The notes below the pieces were generated by a model. That model saw only the letters and a program-made list of their open reading frames with translations, did no database searches and was not told where the DNA came from. The translations under genes and the position numbers were made by a program. Positions 1 to 15,867 of a stretch of 64,000 nucleotides of DNA are shown piece by piece; the first letter of the stretch is position 1; the number at the start of each line of letters is the position of its first letter. The stretch is from assembly GCF_003100395.1 (NCBI RefSeq), contig NZ_CP029210.1, forward strand, positions 558,001 through 622,000, read 5' to 3'. This stretch comes from Aquabacterium olei (GTDB lineage Bacteria; Pseudomonadota; Gammaproteobacteria; Burkholderiales; Burkholderiaceae_C).

Positions 1-1230
1 GCCGTGCTGCTGACGCACGCGCACATCGACCACAGCGGCATGCTGCCCGCGCTGTACCGCGATGGCTTCAAGGGCCCGGTGTGGACGACGGCTGCCACGG
101 CGGACCTGGCCGAGATCCTCATGCAAGACACGGCCCACCTGCAGGAAGAAGAAGCCCGCTACCGCAATCGCCATGCGGCGACCAAGCACACGCCCGCCAA
201 GCCGCTCTACACCGTGCGCGATGCGAAGAAGGCGATCCAGCACCTGCGTCGGGTCGATGCCCATGCGGTGGTGGCGCTCGACGGCGGCGTGAAGGTGCGC
301 TTCACGCCCGCGGGGCACATTCTGGGCGCCAGCAGCATCGCCATCGAGCACAAGGGCAAGTCGGTGCTGTTCTCGGGCGACCTGGGGCGCGACGACGACC
401 TGGTGATGCTGCCGCCGGCCAACGGCCAGATGGCCGACTGGGTGGTGGTCGAGTCGACCTATGGCGATCGCCTGCATGCCGACGTCGATGCGATCGAGGT
501 GCTCGGCGATGTGATCCGACGGACGGCAGCGCGCGGCGGCACGGTGGTCATCCCGGCGTTTGCCGTGGGGCGCACACAGAGCCTGCTGTATTCGCTCTAC
601 CGCCTGCGCGAGGCTGGGGCGATCCCGAAGTTGCCGGTCGTGCTCGACAGCCCGATGGCCATCTCGGCCACCGAGCTTTACCGCCGCCACATGGACCAGC
701 ACCGCCTGACGCCGGAAGAGTGCGAAGGCATCCAGGCGATGACGCGCTTCGTGCGCGACGTGGCCGAGTCCCAGGCGCTGATGCGACAGCGCTATCCCAT
801 GGTGATCATTGCCGGCAGCGGCATGCTGACGGGCGGTCGGGCGCTTCACCACATCTCGCACTTCGGGCCTCAGGCGCGCAATGCGATCGTGCTGAGCGGC
901 TTCCAGGCGGGTGGCACCCGGGGGGCTTCGCTGGTGGCGGGCGCCACCTCGCTCAAGATCTTCGGTGAGTACGTGCCCATCCGTGCCGAGGTCACGCAGA
1001 TCGAAGGGCTGTCGGCCCATGCCGACCAGCGCGGCCTGCTGAAGTGGCTGAAGCACCTGGGCAAGGAACCGAAGCACGTGTACGTGGTGCATGGTGAACC
1101 CACGGCGGCCGACACGCTGCGCCTGCGCATTGAGGAAGAATTGGGCCTGGCCGCGAGCGTGCCGGACTACCGCGACACGGCCGAGCTGGTGCGCGTGCGG
1201 GCGGCAAAAGCCCCAGCGGCCCGGTCCTGA
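1..1230 (+). CDS. Metallo-beta-lactamase fold RNA-processing exonuclease (5' partial)
   Basis: The reading frame is already open at base 1, so the N-terminus lies outside the window. The fragment begins with the metallo-beta-lactamase zinc motif HAHIDH (fragment residues 6-11). FTPAGHILGA and FSGDLGR follow, then a beta-CASP region, and the C-terminal RNA-specificity segment with LSAHADQRGLLKWL and a VVHGEP ending. This order is that of the bacterial YSH1/CPSF73-like RNases, two-zinc enzymes that cut or trim RNA in the cytoplasm. It ends 45 bases before the msrP start and has no obvious functional link to it. Seen: motifs and domain order. Inferred: RNase activity; family membership is secure, the substrate is unknown. 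Confidence 0.88.
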   Translation, partial: AVLLTHAHIDHSGMLPALYRDGFKGPVWTTAATADLAEILMQDTAHLQEEEARYRNRHAATKHTPAKPLYTVRDAKKAIQHLRRVDAHAVVALDGGVKVRFTPAGHILGASSIAIEHKGKSVLFSGDLGRDDDLVMLPPANGQMADWVVVESTYGDRLHADVDAIEVLGDVIRRTAARGGTVVIPAFAVGRTQSLLYSLYRLREAGAIPKLPVVLDSPMAISATELYRRHMDQHRLTPEECEGIQAMTRFVRDVAESQALMRQRYPMVIIAGSGMLTGGRALHHISHFGPQARNAIVLSGFQAGGTRGASLVAGATSLKIFGEYVPIRAEVTQIEGLSAHADQRGLLKWLKHLGKEPKHVYVVHGEPTAADTLRLRIEEELGLAASVPDYRDTAELVRVRAAKAPAARS

Positions 1231-1275
1231 CGCCGAGGGTGTAAGGTTCGCGGCGTCCCTGTCGTGGAGCCAGCC

Positions 1276-2289
1276 ATGTCCTTCATCCGCACCCGTCACC
1301 ACCGCCTGCACCCTGACAGCGGCTTCGTGCTGCCCGAGCACGAGGTCACGCCGCAGGCCATCTACGCCGATCGGCGCCGGGTGCTGCAGGGCCTGGCCGG
1401 TGTGGCGGGCGTCGCAGTGGGCGGTGCCGTACTGGCGCAGGCCCCCGCACCGAGTGTGAAACGGCCCGGCAAGCTGGCGGCCCTGCCGGCCACCCGCAGC
1501 GCCGTGCCGGGTGCGCTGGTGATGGACAAGCCCACCTCGTACGAGGACATCACCAGCTACAACAACTTCTACGAGTTCGGTACCGACAAGGGCGACCCGG
1601 CCGAACACGCACACACGCTCAAGCCCCGGCCGTGGTCGGTGCTGGTGGACGGCGAGGTCGGCAAGCCCCAGCGGCTGACGCTGGAGGACCTGATGCGTGC
1701 GGCCCCGATGGAAGAGCGCATCTACCGGCTGCGCTGCGTGGAGGGCTGGTCCATGGTGATCCCATGGATCGGGTTTTCGCTGTCGGCACTGGCCGGGCGC
1801 GTCGAGCCCACCAGCCGCGCCAAGTACGTGTCGTTCTACACCCTGGCCGATGCGAAGCAGATGCCCGGCGTGCAGTCGCGCGTGCTCGACTGGCCCTATG
1901 TGGAAAGCCTGCGCATCGACGAGGCCATGCACCCCCTCACGCTGCTGGCTTTCGGCCTGTACGGCGAGGTGCTGCCCAACCAGAATGGCGCGCCCGTGCG
2001 GCTGGTCGTGCCCTGGAAGTACGGCTTCAAGAGCGCGAAGTCCATCGTGCGCATCCAGTTCACCGAAAAGCCCGCCACGCCGAGCTGGGTCAAGGCCAAC
2101 CCGCAGGAGTACGGCTTCTACTCGAACGTGAACCCCAGGGTGGACCACCCGCGTTGGAGCCAGGCCACCGAGCGTCGCATCGGCGAAGGGGGGCTGTTTG
2201 CCCCCCGCAAGCCCACGCTGATGTTCAACGGCTACGAGGCCCAGGTGGGGCAGTTGTATGCTGGCCTGGACCTGAAGAAGAACTACTGA
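1276..2289 (+). CDS. msrP: Protein-methionine-sulfoxide reductase catalytic subunit MsrP
   Basis: Molybdopterin-dependent periplasmic reductase that repairs oxidised methionines in envelope proteins. The 337-residue product has a twin-arginine signal around residues 33-50 ([11 protein letters not shown] then a hydrophobic Ala/Val/Gly stretch). The sulfite-oxidase-type core contains [12 protein letters not shown], whose Cys is the expected Mo ligand, and the substrate-pocket stretch [20 protein letters not shown] chose the ATG at 1276 because GGAG lies at 1266-1269; an in-frame GTG at 1264 would overlap that site. msrQ follows after 15 bases, the usual two-gene operon. Confidence 0.95.
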   Translation: MSFIRTRHHRLHPDSGFVLPEHEVTPQAIYADRRRVLQGLAGVAGVAVGGAVLAQAPAPSVKRPGKLAALPATRSAVPGALVMDKPTSYEDITSYNNFYEFGTDKGDPAEHAHTLKPRPWSVLVDGEVGKPQRLTLEDLMRAAPMEERIYRLRCVEGWSMVIPWIGFSLSALAGRVEPTSRAKYVSFYTLADAKQMPGVQSRVLDWPYVESLRIDEAMHPLTLLAFGLYGEVLPNQNGAPVRLVVPWKYGFKSAKSIVRIQFTEKPATPSWVKANPQEYGFYSNVNPRVDHPRWSQATERRIGEGGLFAPRKPTLMFNGYEAQVGQLYAGLDLKKNY

Positions 2290-2304
2290 CCTGCCTGTCT
2301 GCCC

Positions 2305-2955
2305 ATGTCTGTCATGCCTGCGCCCGCGCTGTCCTTTCTCAACGCCTGGCTGGTCCGTCCCTGGATGAAGCCCCTGCTGTGGGCGGTGTGTGCGGTGCCC
2401 GCCGTCGCGCTGCTGATCGGCGCCGTGGTCGGGTCGCTGGGGGCCAACCCGGCCGAGAAACTGATCCGTGAGACCGGCGAATGGGCCCTGCGCTGGCTGT
2501 GGCTGACGTTGGCGATCACGCCCCTGCGCGAGCTGGCTTCGCTGCCGGCCCTGGTGCGTTTTAGGCGCACGCTGGGCGTCACCACGTTTGTCTACGCGGT
2601 GCTGCATCTGCTGTCCTATGCGGGCTTCGACAAGGGCTGGGTGCTGGACGACATCGTGCGCGACGTCTTCAAGCGGAACTTCATCCTGGTCGGGATGCTG
2701 GGCTTCGTCGTGATGCTGCCGCTGGCGCTGACCTCGTTCAATGCCGCGGTACGGGCGCTGGGCGGCCGGCGCTGGCAGTGGCTGCACCGGCTGACCTACG
2801 TGGTGGCGATGCTGGGCCTGCTGCACTTCTATCTGAAGAAGGCCGCCAAGAACGACACCGATGAGGTGCTGGTCTATGCCGTCATCCTGGCCGTGCTGTT
2901 CGGCTGGCGCGTGATGCGCCGCGGCGGCATCCTGGCGATGTGGCGTGTGCGCTGA
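2305..2955 (+). CDS. msrQ: Heme-binding membrane subunit MsrQ
   Basis: Inner-membrane b-type heme protein that passes quinol or flavin electrons to MsrP. The 216-residue product has about six hydrophobic helices and the ferric-reductase-like histidines in VLHLLSYAG, WLHRLTYV and LHFYLKKAAK. Length and composition match the YedZ/MsrQ family. It lies 15 bases after msrP and the two must work together, since MsrP has no electron donor of its own here. It has no soluble flavin domain, as expected for the family. Confidence 0.94.
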   Translation: MSVMPAPALSFLNAWLVRPWMKPLLWAVCAVPAVALLIGAVVGSLGANPAEKLIRETGEWALRWLWLTLAITPLRELASLPALVRFRRTLGVTTFVYAVLHLLSYAGFDKGWVLDDIVRDVFKRNFILVGMLGFVVMLPLALTSFNAAVRALGGRRWQWLHRLTYVVAMLGLLHFYLKKAAKNDTDEVLVYAVILAVLFGWRVMRRGGILAMWRVR

Positions 2956-3015
2956 GCGCGCGGATCCGGCCTGTGGAGCCGGGCGCGGCCAGCGGCTTGC
3001 CGTGACAATGCGCGC

Positions 3016-3999
3016 ATGGGGTCTCTGCTGTCGCTGCTGTTGCCGTTCTTTGCGCTGGTGCTGATCGGCTGGGTGGCCGCGCGCAAGGGCCTGCTGCCGG
3101 TCGAGGGCATCGGCGCCCTGATGGTCTTCGTGCTGTACTTCGCGCTGTCGGCCTTGCTGTTCCGACTGGGGGCAGGCGGGCGCCTGCAGGCCGGGCCGGT
3201 GTGGGGGCTGCTCGCCGTGTACGCGTTGTCGAGCGCGGTGGTGAGCGTGGCGGGGCTGGTGTGGTCCGTGCGTTCCGGGATGAACCGGCGGGACGCCGGC
3301 ATGGCGGCCCTGGTGGCGGCCTTTCCCAACACCGGTTTTCTCGGGCTGCCGCTGCTCACCGGCCTGCTCGGCCCGGGGGCCGCCGGCCCGGTGGCGGCCA
3401 CGCTGCTGGTCGATGTCATCCTGACCTGCTCGTGCTGCGTGGCGTGGATGCATGCCGGCGCGAAAGGCGGCAGCGATGCCCTGGCTTCGTTGCGTGCTTC
3501 CTTGCGCGGTGCACTGCGCAACCCGCTGCTTCAGGCCATGGCGGCCGGCATGGCGATCGGGGCCCTCGGCTGGACGGTGCCCGTGCCGCTGGATGACACG
3601 CTGCGCCTGCTGGGGCAGGCTGCCACCCCGGCGGCCTTGTTCACGCTGGGGGCCATCGTCGCACGGGCACAGATGCGTGCCATGGCCCAGCCCGGTGGCG
3701 TGGCGGCCCGCCTGAGCGGGCTCCTCATCCCGGTGTGCCTGAAGTTGCTCGTGCATCCGGCACTGGTGTGGGGCATGGGGCTGTCGCTGCAGGCCATGGG
3801 CCACCCCTTGTCTCACACCGGGCTCGTGGCGGTCACCCTGGCCGCCGCGCTGCCCGCCGCGGCCAATGTGTCGATGCTGGCCGAGCGCGAAGGCGCCGAC
3901 ACCGGCTTGATCGCCCGGATCATTCTCTGGACCACGGCGGGGTCCGTGCTCACCCTGCTCGGGTGGTGCGCGGTACTGGGGGTGAAGCAGGCCGTGTAA
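3016..3999 (+). CDS. AEC family transporter
   Basis: Predicted ten-helix inner-membrane carrier of the auxin efflux carrier family (327 residues). It opens with the typical LLSLLLPFFALVLIGWVAARKG and has the mid-protein AFPNTGFLGLPLL, the conserved Asn/Gly-rich break helix. The C-terminal half contains ALPAAANVSMLAEREG, the second conserved crossing. Members export or import small organic anions such as malate or malonate; the substrate cannot be read from sequence. It stands 60 bases after msrQ and may be read through. A second, different AEC gene lies at 42383-43258. Confidence 0.88.
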   Translation: MGSLLSLLLPFFALVLIGWVAARKGLLPVEGIGALMVFVLYFALSALLFRLGAGGRLQAGPVWGLLAVYALSSAVVSVAGLVWSVRSGMNRRDAGMAALVAAFPNTGFLGLPLLTGLLGPGAAGPVAATLLVDVILTCSCCVAWMHAGAKGGSDALASLRASLRGALRNPLLQAMAAGMAIGALGWTVPVPLDDTLRLLGQAATPAALFTLGAIVARAQMRAMAQPGGVAARLSGLLIPVCLKLLVHPALVWGMGLSLQAMGHPLSHTGLVAVTLAAALPAAANVSMLAEREGADTGLIARIILWTTAGSVLTLLGWCAVLGVKQAV

Positions 4000-4097
4000 T
4001 GTGAAGGGCTGCTCGAAAAGAGCCGGATTCTGGTCGCGCCAGGGCGTTTATGATCCTTTAACAGACTGTTTCGGATCCCTTGCCCCTCGCGACCCGC

Positions 4098-4646
4098 ATG
4101 CCGCAGTCCCCCGCCTCTGACGCCCTCGCGCAACTGGTTCACTGTGCTCCGCCCATCGTGCAGGATGGACGGCGGCTGGCGGTGTTGCGTGCGCTGGCCT
4201 TGCTCGACACGCCGCCCGAGGCAACCTTCGATGCCCTCACCCGTCTCGCTGTGGCGGTGACGGGCTGCCCGATCGGCGCCATCGGGCTGGTCGATGCGCG
4301 GCGCACGTGGTTCAAGGCTGCGGTCGGCCTGCCGCAAGGCGGCGAGTCTCACAATGATTTCTCGTTCTGTGCCCGGGCCATTGCCTCCGAGCGCGTGTTC
4401 GAGGTGCACGATGCCCATGCCGACCCGCGCTTTGTGGACAACCCGCTGGTGATCGGACCACCGCACGTGCGTTTTTACGCCGGGGTGCCCCTGCTCTGCG
4501 AGGGCCAGCCCGTGGGCACGCTGTGTGTGGTGGACAACCGTCCGCACCGGTTGCGGGCCGCGCAGCTCGCCGCCATGGAAGACCTCGGCCAACTGGCGAT
4601 GCAGGCGCTGCAGGTGCGCCTGGCGCAGGTCCGGAAACCCGGTTGA
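4098..4646 (+). CDS. GAF domain protein
   Basis: Stand-alone GAF sensory domain of 182 residues, cytoplasmic with no membrane segment. Diagnostic stretches are RRLAVLRALALLDTPPEATFD, IGLVDARRTWFKAAVGLP, FCARAIAS, VHDAHADPRFVDNPLV, RFYAGVPL and VGTLCVVDNRPHRL, the pattern of GAF domains often fused to GGDEF or histidine kinases. Here it stands alone, but its stop codon shares a base with the next start (TGATG at 4644-4648), so it is translated with the degenerate EAL protein and probably signals through it. ATG 4098 was preferred to the in-frame TTG at 4080. A TATGAT -10-like box is at 4049-4054. Confidence 0.85.
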   Translation: MPQSPASDALAQLVHCAPPIVQDGRRLAVLRALALLDTPPEATFDALTRLAVAVTGCPIGAIGLVDARRTWFKAAVGLPQGGESHNDFSFCARAIASERVFEVHDAHADPRFVDNPLVIGPPHVRFYAGVPLLCEGQPVGTLCVVDNRPHRLRAAQLAAMEDLGQLAMQALQVRLAQVRKPG

Positions 4647-6202
4647 TGTCGGGCGGCCGGTTCCCCGTCGTGCTGGTGGGGCTGGACGCGCAGGAGGCGC
4701 TGGCCAGCTTCGGGCCCGATGCGGGCGCGCGTCTGCAGTTGACTGGCCAGGTCAGCCAGATCGAGCAGGTGCTGCCCGTGCTGCGCGAAGGCCGCGCGGA
4801 CCTGGTGATGGTCGAGCAGCCCCTGCTGGTCGAGCCCGGCGCCTCGGCGGTGATGCAGGCCATCCAGGATGCCTGGCACACGCCGGTCGTGCTGCTGGTC
4901 GATGGCACGGCGGTGTCGCCGCTGGATCGGGCGCCCGGTCCCTGCGCGATCTCGCCGGTGTCGGTGGCCGATGCGGGCGGTGGTGGCGCCCACCTCGCGG
5001 TCATGACCCTCCAGATCGAGCGCCATGCCTTCTTGCGGGACACCCTGCCCGCCGAGGTCGCGGCGGCCGTGCCGGGTGTGGTCCTGGCGTTGCTGCGGCA
5101 CTGCCTGCCGGCCTCGGCGGGCATGGTGGCCTCACACGATGGGGGCGGTGGGTGGGTGCTGGCATGGCAGGCAGGTGGGGATGCGGTGCTGCAGGCATTG
5201 GCTCTGCTGGACGCGCTGCAGTGCCCATTGAGTGTCGCTCGCCACCACAGCGTTCGACTCGAGCCCCGCGCTGGCCTGGCCATCGGGCAGGCGGCTTTCG
5301 CGCGCATCGACAGCCTGCTCAATCCGGCGCTGGGCGCCATGGCGTACACGCAGGGGCGTGGACCGCTCGCGGTGCACATGCCCGCCCTGGCCCAGCGCCA
5401 CGCTGCACAGCGCGCGGCGGCCGAAGCCCTGGCACGCGAACTGGCGCAGCCCCGCACCTTGAGCCTGGCGTACCAGCCCGTGATGTCGCTGGATGAAGAC
5501 GGCACGGTGGTGGCAGTGGACGCTCAGCTGCGCTGGCCCACCGAGGCCGCCGGTGGGCTGACTGCCAGGGGCTGGGCCCATGTGGCAGAAGAGGCAGGCC
5601 TGCGCGATGCCCTGGACGACTGGGTCCTGCGTGAGGCATGCGGCTTCGCCGCCCGGCTGCGGCGGGGCGGGCAGGGCGTACCGGTATCGGTGCCGATCCG
5701 GAACTCGCAGCTCATGTCCTCGGCCTTTGTCGACCTGGTGGCTCATGCATTGAGCGAGAGCGCCTTGCCACCTGACCAGCTGGAGCTGGTCTTTCACGAA
5801 TCGGCCATGCTGGTGATGCAGGATCACCGCGAGGTGGTCAGCGGCCTGCATGCGCTCGGGGTGCGGCTGGTGCTGGACGACATGGGGGCGGCCTTGTCGT
5901 CCATCCCGATGCTGTCGCTGCCCGTCATCCACGGCGTGAGGGTGGACGCGACGCTGGTTCAGGCGATGGAGCATGACGTGGCCAGTGCGCGCATCGTGAA
6001 CGCGATGGTCACCCTGGCGCACAACCTGGGCCTGGCGGTCGTGGCCAAGGGGGTTGGATCGCCGGCCCAGATCGAGGCGCTCCAGGCGGGCGGTTGCCTG
6101 CTGGGTCTGGGCGACTGGCTCGCGCCCGCCCTGCCGCCCGCGCAGGTGTCAGCCTGGCTGCGGCAATCCGCCGGCGCCTCGCGTGCCGACCGCCTGCACT
6201 GA
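4646..6202 (+). CDS. Degenerate receiver-GGDEF-EAL regulator
   Basis: A 518-residue cytoplasmic protein. Residues 1-90 resemble a receiver fold without a clear phosphoryl Asp. About 100-240 look like a decayed GGDEF domain (LEPRAGLAIG recalls its usual end). About 265-510 are an EAL domain. The EAL signature is DAQ (VVAVDAQLRW), the metal-site Asn segment reads VSVPIRNSQL, DDFG has become DDMG, and the catalytic AEGVE segment reads AKGVGS. Phosphodiesterase activity is therefore unlikely; a binding or protein-interaction role is more plausible. ATG 4646 overlaps the GAF gene stop by one base, indicating translational coupling. Confidence 0.82.
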   Translation: MSGGRFPVVLVGLDAQEALASFGPDAGARLQLTGQVSQIEQVLPVLREGRADLVMVEQPLLVEPGASAVMQAIQDAWHTPVVLLVDGTAVSPLDRAPGPCAISPVSVADAGGGGAHLAVMTLQIERHAFLRDTLPAEVAAAVPGVVLALLRHCLPASAGMVASHDGGGGWVLAWQAGGDAVLQALALLDALQCPLSVARHHSVRLEPRAGLAIGQAAFARIDSLLNPALGAMAYTQGRGPLAVHMPALAQRHAAQRAAAEALARELAQPRTLSLAYQPVMSLDEDGTVVAVDAQLRWPTEAAGGLTARGWAHVAEEAGLRDALDDWVLREACGFAARLRRGGQGVPVSVPIRNSQLMSSAFVDLVAHALSESALPPDQLELVFHESAMLVMQDHREVVSGLHALGVRLVLDDMGAALSSIPMLSLPVIHGVRVDATLVQAMEHDVASARIVNAMVTLAHNLGLAVVAKGVGSPAQIEALQAGGCLLGLGDWLAPALPPAQVSAWLRQSAGASRADRLH

Positions 6203-6240
6203 CTCCGTCCATGCAGGCCAGGTGGGTCACCCCGCCGCTG

Positions 6241-12321
<6,081 letters not shown>

Positions 12322-12552
12322 GGTGTGGGCCTGTTGGCTTGGGGGCGCAAACATTCTAGGGACCTCTCCCCTCTCCTGACCGGGGGAGGGGCATCGTCCG
12401 AAGTTCCGTGCAAGGGGGCGGAAATTGCCCCCGCGTTCATGGGGAGACAAGCGGGATATTGTCAATTGGGGGGTGGCGGAGTCCCTGCCGCTGTCTCGAC
12501 AATGTCACTCATGGGGCCGATTCGGCGCCAACGAACTGTGGGAGAACTTTTC

Positions 12553-13152
12553 ATGCGCATTGCGTCCATCATGCTGGCTGTTTCGGCCCTTTTCGCCTCT
12601 GTTTCGGCCCACGCCACTGGCGGCCACAAGCCGCCCGTCCATGATTGCAAGCCCGATTGCCTCACCACGCTCACCTTCTCCAACCTGCTGGACAAGAAGA
12701 CGACGTATGTCTACAAGGACACCGACGCGGGTGGAGACGCGACAGTGACCGCCGATTCGGGCAAGCTGGTGGTGGTGGGTGGCGAACTGGGCGTGGCGAC
12801 CGGCGGCCTCTTGGGCGTGCTCGATCCGCGCCTGGGCAAGGGCGAGTCCATCACCGTCTCCTTCGCGAAGACGGTTTCGCTGCTCTACTGGGACATGGAC
12901 GACCTGCCTTTGGGTTCGAACAAGTTCAGCCTGTCCGTTGATGGCGCCACGCCCCTGCTGTACTCGCTCGACAGTCACACCACCGCCCCTCTGCTGACGG
13001 GCAAGTCCTTCAAGTTCGGCTACGCCGGTGACGCCTATTTCATCGACTCGCTGAAGTTCGTGTGCGAAGTGCCCGAGCCCGAAACCTACGCCCTGATGGT
13101 GGCCGGCCTGCTGACCGCCGGCGTGATGCGCCGCCGTCAGCAGCGCGGCTGA
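12553..13152 (+). CDS. PEP-CTERM sorting domain protein
   Basis: Secreted 199-residue protein with an N-terminal Sec signal (MRIASIMLAVSALFASVSAHA) and a C-terminal VPEPETYALMVAGLLTAGV followed by RRRQQRG. This is the PEP-CTERM tripartite anchor recognised by exosortase. The passenger has a short Cys pair (HDCKPDC) and a single Cys near the anchor, and looks like a beta-rich surface domain; no enzyme motif is visible. GGAG at 12541-12544 sets the start. An intrinsic terminator follows at 13207. No exosortase gene is in the window, so sorting depends on a locus elsewhere. Function unknown. Confidence 0.85.
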   Translation: MRIASIMLAVSALFASVSAHATGGHKPPVHDCKPDCLTTLTFSNLLDKKTTYVYKDTDAGGDATVTADSGKLVVVGGELGVATGGLLGVLDPRLGKGESITVSFAKTVSLLYWDMDDLPLGSNKFSLSVDGATPLLYSLDSHTTAPLLTGKSFKFGYAGDAYFIDSLKFVCEVPEPETYALMVAGLLTAGVMRRRQQRG

Positions 13153-13206
13153 GCCGTCTCGCGCACCCGTCGCCCGGCTTTCCGGGTGACATCAGGCACA
13201 CAAGCC

Positions 13207-13230
13207 AGCCCCCTTCCCAGGGGGCTTTTT
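13207..13230 (+). terminator. Rho-independent terminator after PEP-CTERM gene
   Basis: Stem AGCCCCC / GGGGGCT with a six-base loop, followed at once by TTTTT, 54 bases after the PEP-CTERM stop codon on the same strand. Confidence 0.85.
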
Positions 13231-13403
13231 CATTTTGTTCATCTTGACCCTCAAGAAAACCCGAATACCGCCGTAACAGAGGCCGTCGGGCGCTTGGTGC
13301 GTCCCGGCATGTCAGGGCGTCGGAAGGGCGTTCAGGGCAAAGTGAAGCCGCCCAGAGTGTTTCGCCGCCGGTGTGTGTTCCCGCCGGGTCCGGAGTCGTG
13401 CCG

Positions 13404-15332
13404 ATGTCTGCCTGGATTGCCAACCTGCCGTTGCGGCACAAATTCGTTCTGCTGTGCCTGCTCGCCGTACTGATGGCGGGCGCGCCCACGGTGCTGGTGC
13501 TGCGCACGGCGGCGGCCAAACTGGGCGCAGTCGAGCAAGAGCGCACCGGGATGGAGCCCTCACGGGACCTGCTGGCCGTGATCAAGCTCATGCAGGAACA
13601 CCGCGGCATGTCGAACGCCTTTCTGAGCGGCGATGCGAGCAAGAAGGGCGATCTGGCAGCCCGCCGCGCCGGCCTCGACAAGGCCCTGGGCGAGGCTGTG
13701 CACAGCGTGGCCACCCTCGAGCACGCACCGACTGCGGCCTCCCTCCAGGCGCTCCAGGCCGACTGGACTGCCCTGGGGGCCGACGTTGCGAAGGGCGCGC
13801 TGACCCCGCCCGAGAGCGTTCGCCGTCACACCGCCCTGGTGGTGCGCAGCCTGCTGCTGCTGGAAGACGTCGGCGCCGTCAGCGGCCTGAGCCTCGACCC
13901 CGATGCCGAGAGCTATTTCCTGATCCAGGCCGCCTTCCGTGACCTTCCCCGCCTGACCGAGCAACTCGGCCTTGCCCGGGCCCGTGGCACCGGCATGCTG
14001 GTGCGTGGCGCCAGCACGCCCGACGAGCGCCAGACGCTGCAGGCGCTGAAGAGCATGGCGTTGAGCCATGCCACCGACGCCCAGCGCAACCTGGCGCGCG
14101 CCACCGCCGCCCGCGATGGCGAGGCCGTGCCCGAATTCGTCCGGGCCACCGAGCAGGCCGAGGCGGCCGTGAAGCGCGGCATGGCCCTGGTGGACCGCGT
14201 GTCGGGCAGCGAAACCTTGCCCGACATGGCGGGCAGCGACTACTTCCAGGCCACCACCGAGGTCATCACCGCGCAGTTTGCGGTGAGCGAGCAGGCCCTG
14301 AAGCGGCTGGACACCCTCTTTGATCGCCGCATCCGCCAGGACCAGACCGGCTTGGCCCTGATCGGCGCCATCACCCTCCTGGCCCTGTCGCTGGGCGTCT
14401 GGGTGTCTGTCGCGGTGACCCGCGAGACCACCCGCACCGTTCAAGACGCCATGCAGGTGGCCCAGGCCCTGGCTGCGGGCGACCTGACCCGGACGCTGCG
14501 CAGCCGCAGTCGGGACGAGGTGGGCCAGATGGTGGACGCCATGGCGCAGGCCATCGAGCAGCTCAAGGCCACCATCTTCGGGATCAAGGCGGCCAGCGAT
14601 TCCGTGGCCACCGCGTCCAGCCAGATCGCGCAGGGCAACCTCGACCTGAGCGCGCGCACCGAGAACCAGGCCTCGTCGCTGCAGCAGACGGCCTCGTCGA
14701 TGGAAGAGATGTCGGCCACCGTGAAGCAGAACGCCAGCACCGCGGCCCAGGCCAACGAACTGGCCACGGCCGCCTCGCGTGAGGCGACCCAGGGCGGTGA
14801 GGTCTTCGGTCAGGTCGTGGCCAAGATGGCCGAGATCAAGCAGACCAGCACCCGCATCGCTGAAATCAACGCGGTGATCGATGGCATCGCCTTCCAGACC
14901 AACATCCTGGCGCTGAACGCGGCGGTGGAAGCGGCCCGCGCGGGCGAGCAGGGCCGTGGCTTTGCGGTCGTGGCCGGGGAGGTGCGGACGCTGGCGCAAC
15001 GCAGTGCCCAGGCCGCGCGCGAGATCAAGAGCCTGATCAGCAGCAGCGTCGAGAGCGTCGAGCAGGGCTACGACCTGGCCAGCCACAGCAGCGAATCGAT
15101 CGAGCGGCTGATCGGCCAGGTTCAGAAGGTGAGCCAGCTGATGGCCGAGATCGCCTCGGCCAGCGAGCAGCAGAGCCTGGGCATCGTCCAGGTCAACCAG
15201 GCCGTGTCGCTGCTGGATCAGACGACGCAGCAGAACGCCGCGCTGGTGGAAGAGTCGAGCGCCGCCGCATCCAGCCTGAGCGACCAGGCCATGCGGCTGC
15301 AGCAGGCGGTCGGCCGCTTCACGCTGGCCTGA
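13404..15332 (+). CDS. Methyl-accepting chemotaxis protein
   Basis: Inner-membrane chemoreceptor of 642 residues. TM1 is at about 13-33, a roughly 280-residue periplasmic sensing region follows, and TM2 is at about 314-338 ([17 protein letters not shown]). A HAMP linker ([20 protein letters not shown]) leads into the long coiled-coil signalling domain. The hairpin tip is the canonical [20 protein letters not shown] near residues 495-515, which binds CheA/CheW. There is no C-terminal NWETF-type tether for CheR. The ligand cannot be predicted; no chemotaxis genes adjoin, so it is an orphan transducer. ATG 13404 leaves a short positively charged N-terminus before TM1. Confidence 0.93.
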   Translation: MSAWIANLPLRHKFVLLCLLAVLMAGAPTVLVLRTAAAKLGAVEQERTGMEPSRDLLAVIKLMQEHRGMSNAFLSGDASKKGDLAARRAGLDKALGEAVHSVATLEHAPTAASLQALQADWTALGADVAKGALTPPESVRRHTALVVRSLLLLEDVGAVSGLSLDPDAESYFLIQAAFRDLPRLTEQLGLARARGTGMLVRGASTPDERQTLQALKSMALSHATDAQRNLARATAARDGEAVPEFVRATEQAEAAVKRGMALVDRVSGSETLPDMAGSDYFQATTEVITAQFAVSEQALKRLDTLFDRRIRQDQTGLALIGAITLLALSLGVWVSVAVTRETTRTVQDAMQVAQALAAGDLTRTLRSRSRDEVGQMVDAMAQAIEQLKATIFGIKAASDSVATASSQIAQGNLDLSARTENQASSLQQTASSMEEMSATVKQNASTAAQANELATAASREATQGGEVFGQVVAKMAEIKQTSTRIAEINAVIDGIAFQTNILALNAAVEAARAGEQGRGFAVVAGEVRTLAQRSAQAAREIKSLISSSVESVEQGYDLASHSSESIERLIGQVQKVSQLMAEIASASEQQSLGIVQVNQAVSLLDQTTQQNAALVEESSAAASSLSDQAMRLQQAVGRFTLA

Positions 15333-15348
15333 CCGCCGCGCCGAGGCT

Positions 15349-15771
15349 TCAGCGCACCAGCAGCACGGGCGCCTTGCAGCGCGCCAGTACCTGGTTGGTG
15401 ACGGAGCCCATCACCAGGTTCATCAGGTTGCTGTGGCCGTGCGAGCCCATGATGACCAGATCGAACTTGCCCTTGTCGGCCAGCTTGGCGATGACGTCGG
15501 ACGCGTGGCCCGTCTTGGCGACGTAGTTCGTCGCCATGTCGTGCTTGGCGGTGAACTTGCGGATCGGCTTGAAGATGGCCTCGGCCGTGTCGTCGTAGTA
15601 CGACTTCAGCTGCTCGGGCGGGAACATCGAGGCGGCGTGCGGCGGAATCTGCGGCACCACGGTCAGCACGGTGAACTCGTGCTCGCCCGTGAGCCATTCC
15701 TCGTGCGTCGTGAGCCACGCCAGCATGCGCTTGGTGTACGAACTGCCGTCGACCGGAAGCAGGATCTTCAT
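15349..15771 (-). CDS. Universal stress protein UspA family
   Basis: Small cytoplasmic 140-residue Usp-fold protein. It starts MKILLPVDGSSYTKRML, the standard first strand and nucleotide-binding loop. It ends with IMGSHGHSNLMNLVMGSV and APVLLVR, matching the G-2x-G-9x-G-S/T ATP-binding pattern. Such proteins bind ATP and aid survival under stress or starvation. GAGG lies nine bases upstream of the ATG. It is convergent with the chemoreceptor gene, separated by only 16 bases. Confidence 0.93.
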   Translation of the reverse strand: MKILLPVDGSSYTKRMLAWLTTHEEWLTGEHEFTVLTVVPQIPPHAASMFPPEQLKSYYDDTAEAIFKPIRKFTAKHDMATNYVAKTGHASDVIAKLADKGKFDLVIMGSHGHSNLMNLVMGSVTNQVLARCKAPVLLVR

Positions 15772-15867
15772 GGATGGAACCTCGTGTGATGAGCCTAGGG
15801 ATCAGTGTCGGCACCCGCAGGCACCGCGGCGTTGACCGCCATCAAGCCGGACACGCCAGCGTGAAGT

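Noticed and set aside
12361..12420. CT/GA-rich inverted stretch upstream of uvrA as LexA site
   Set aside because: No CTGT-N8-ACAG pattern; it is only a low-complexity purine/pyrimidine tract.
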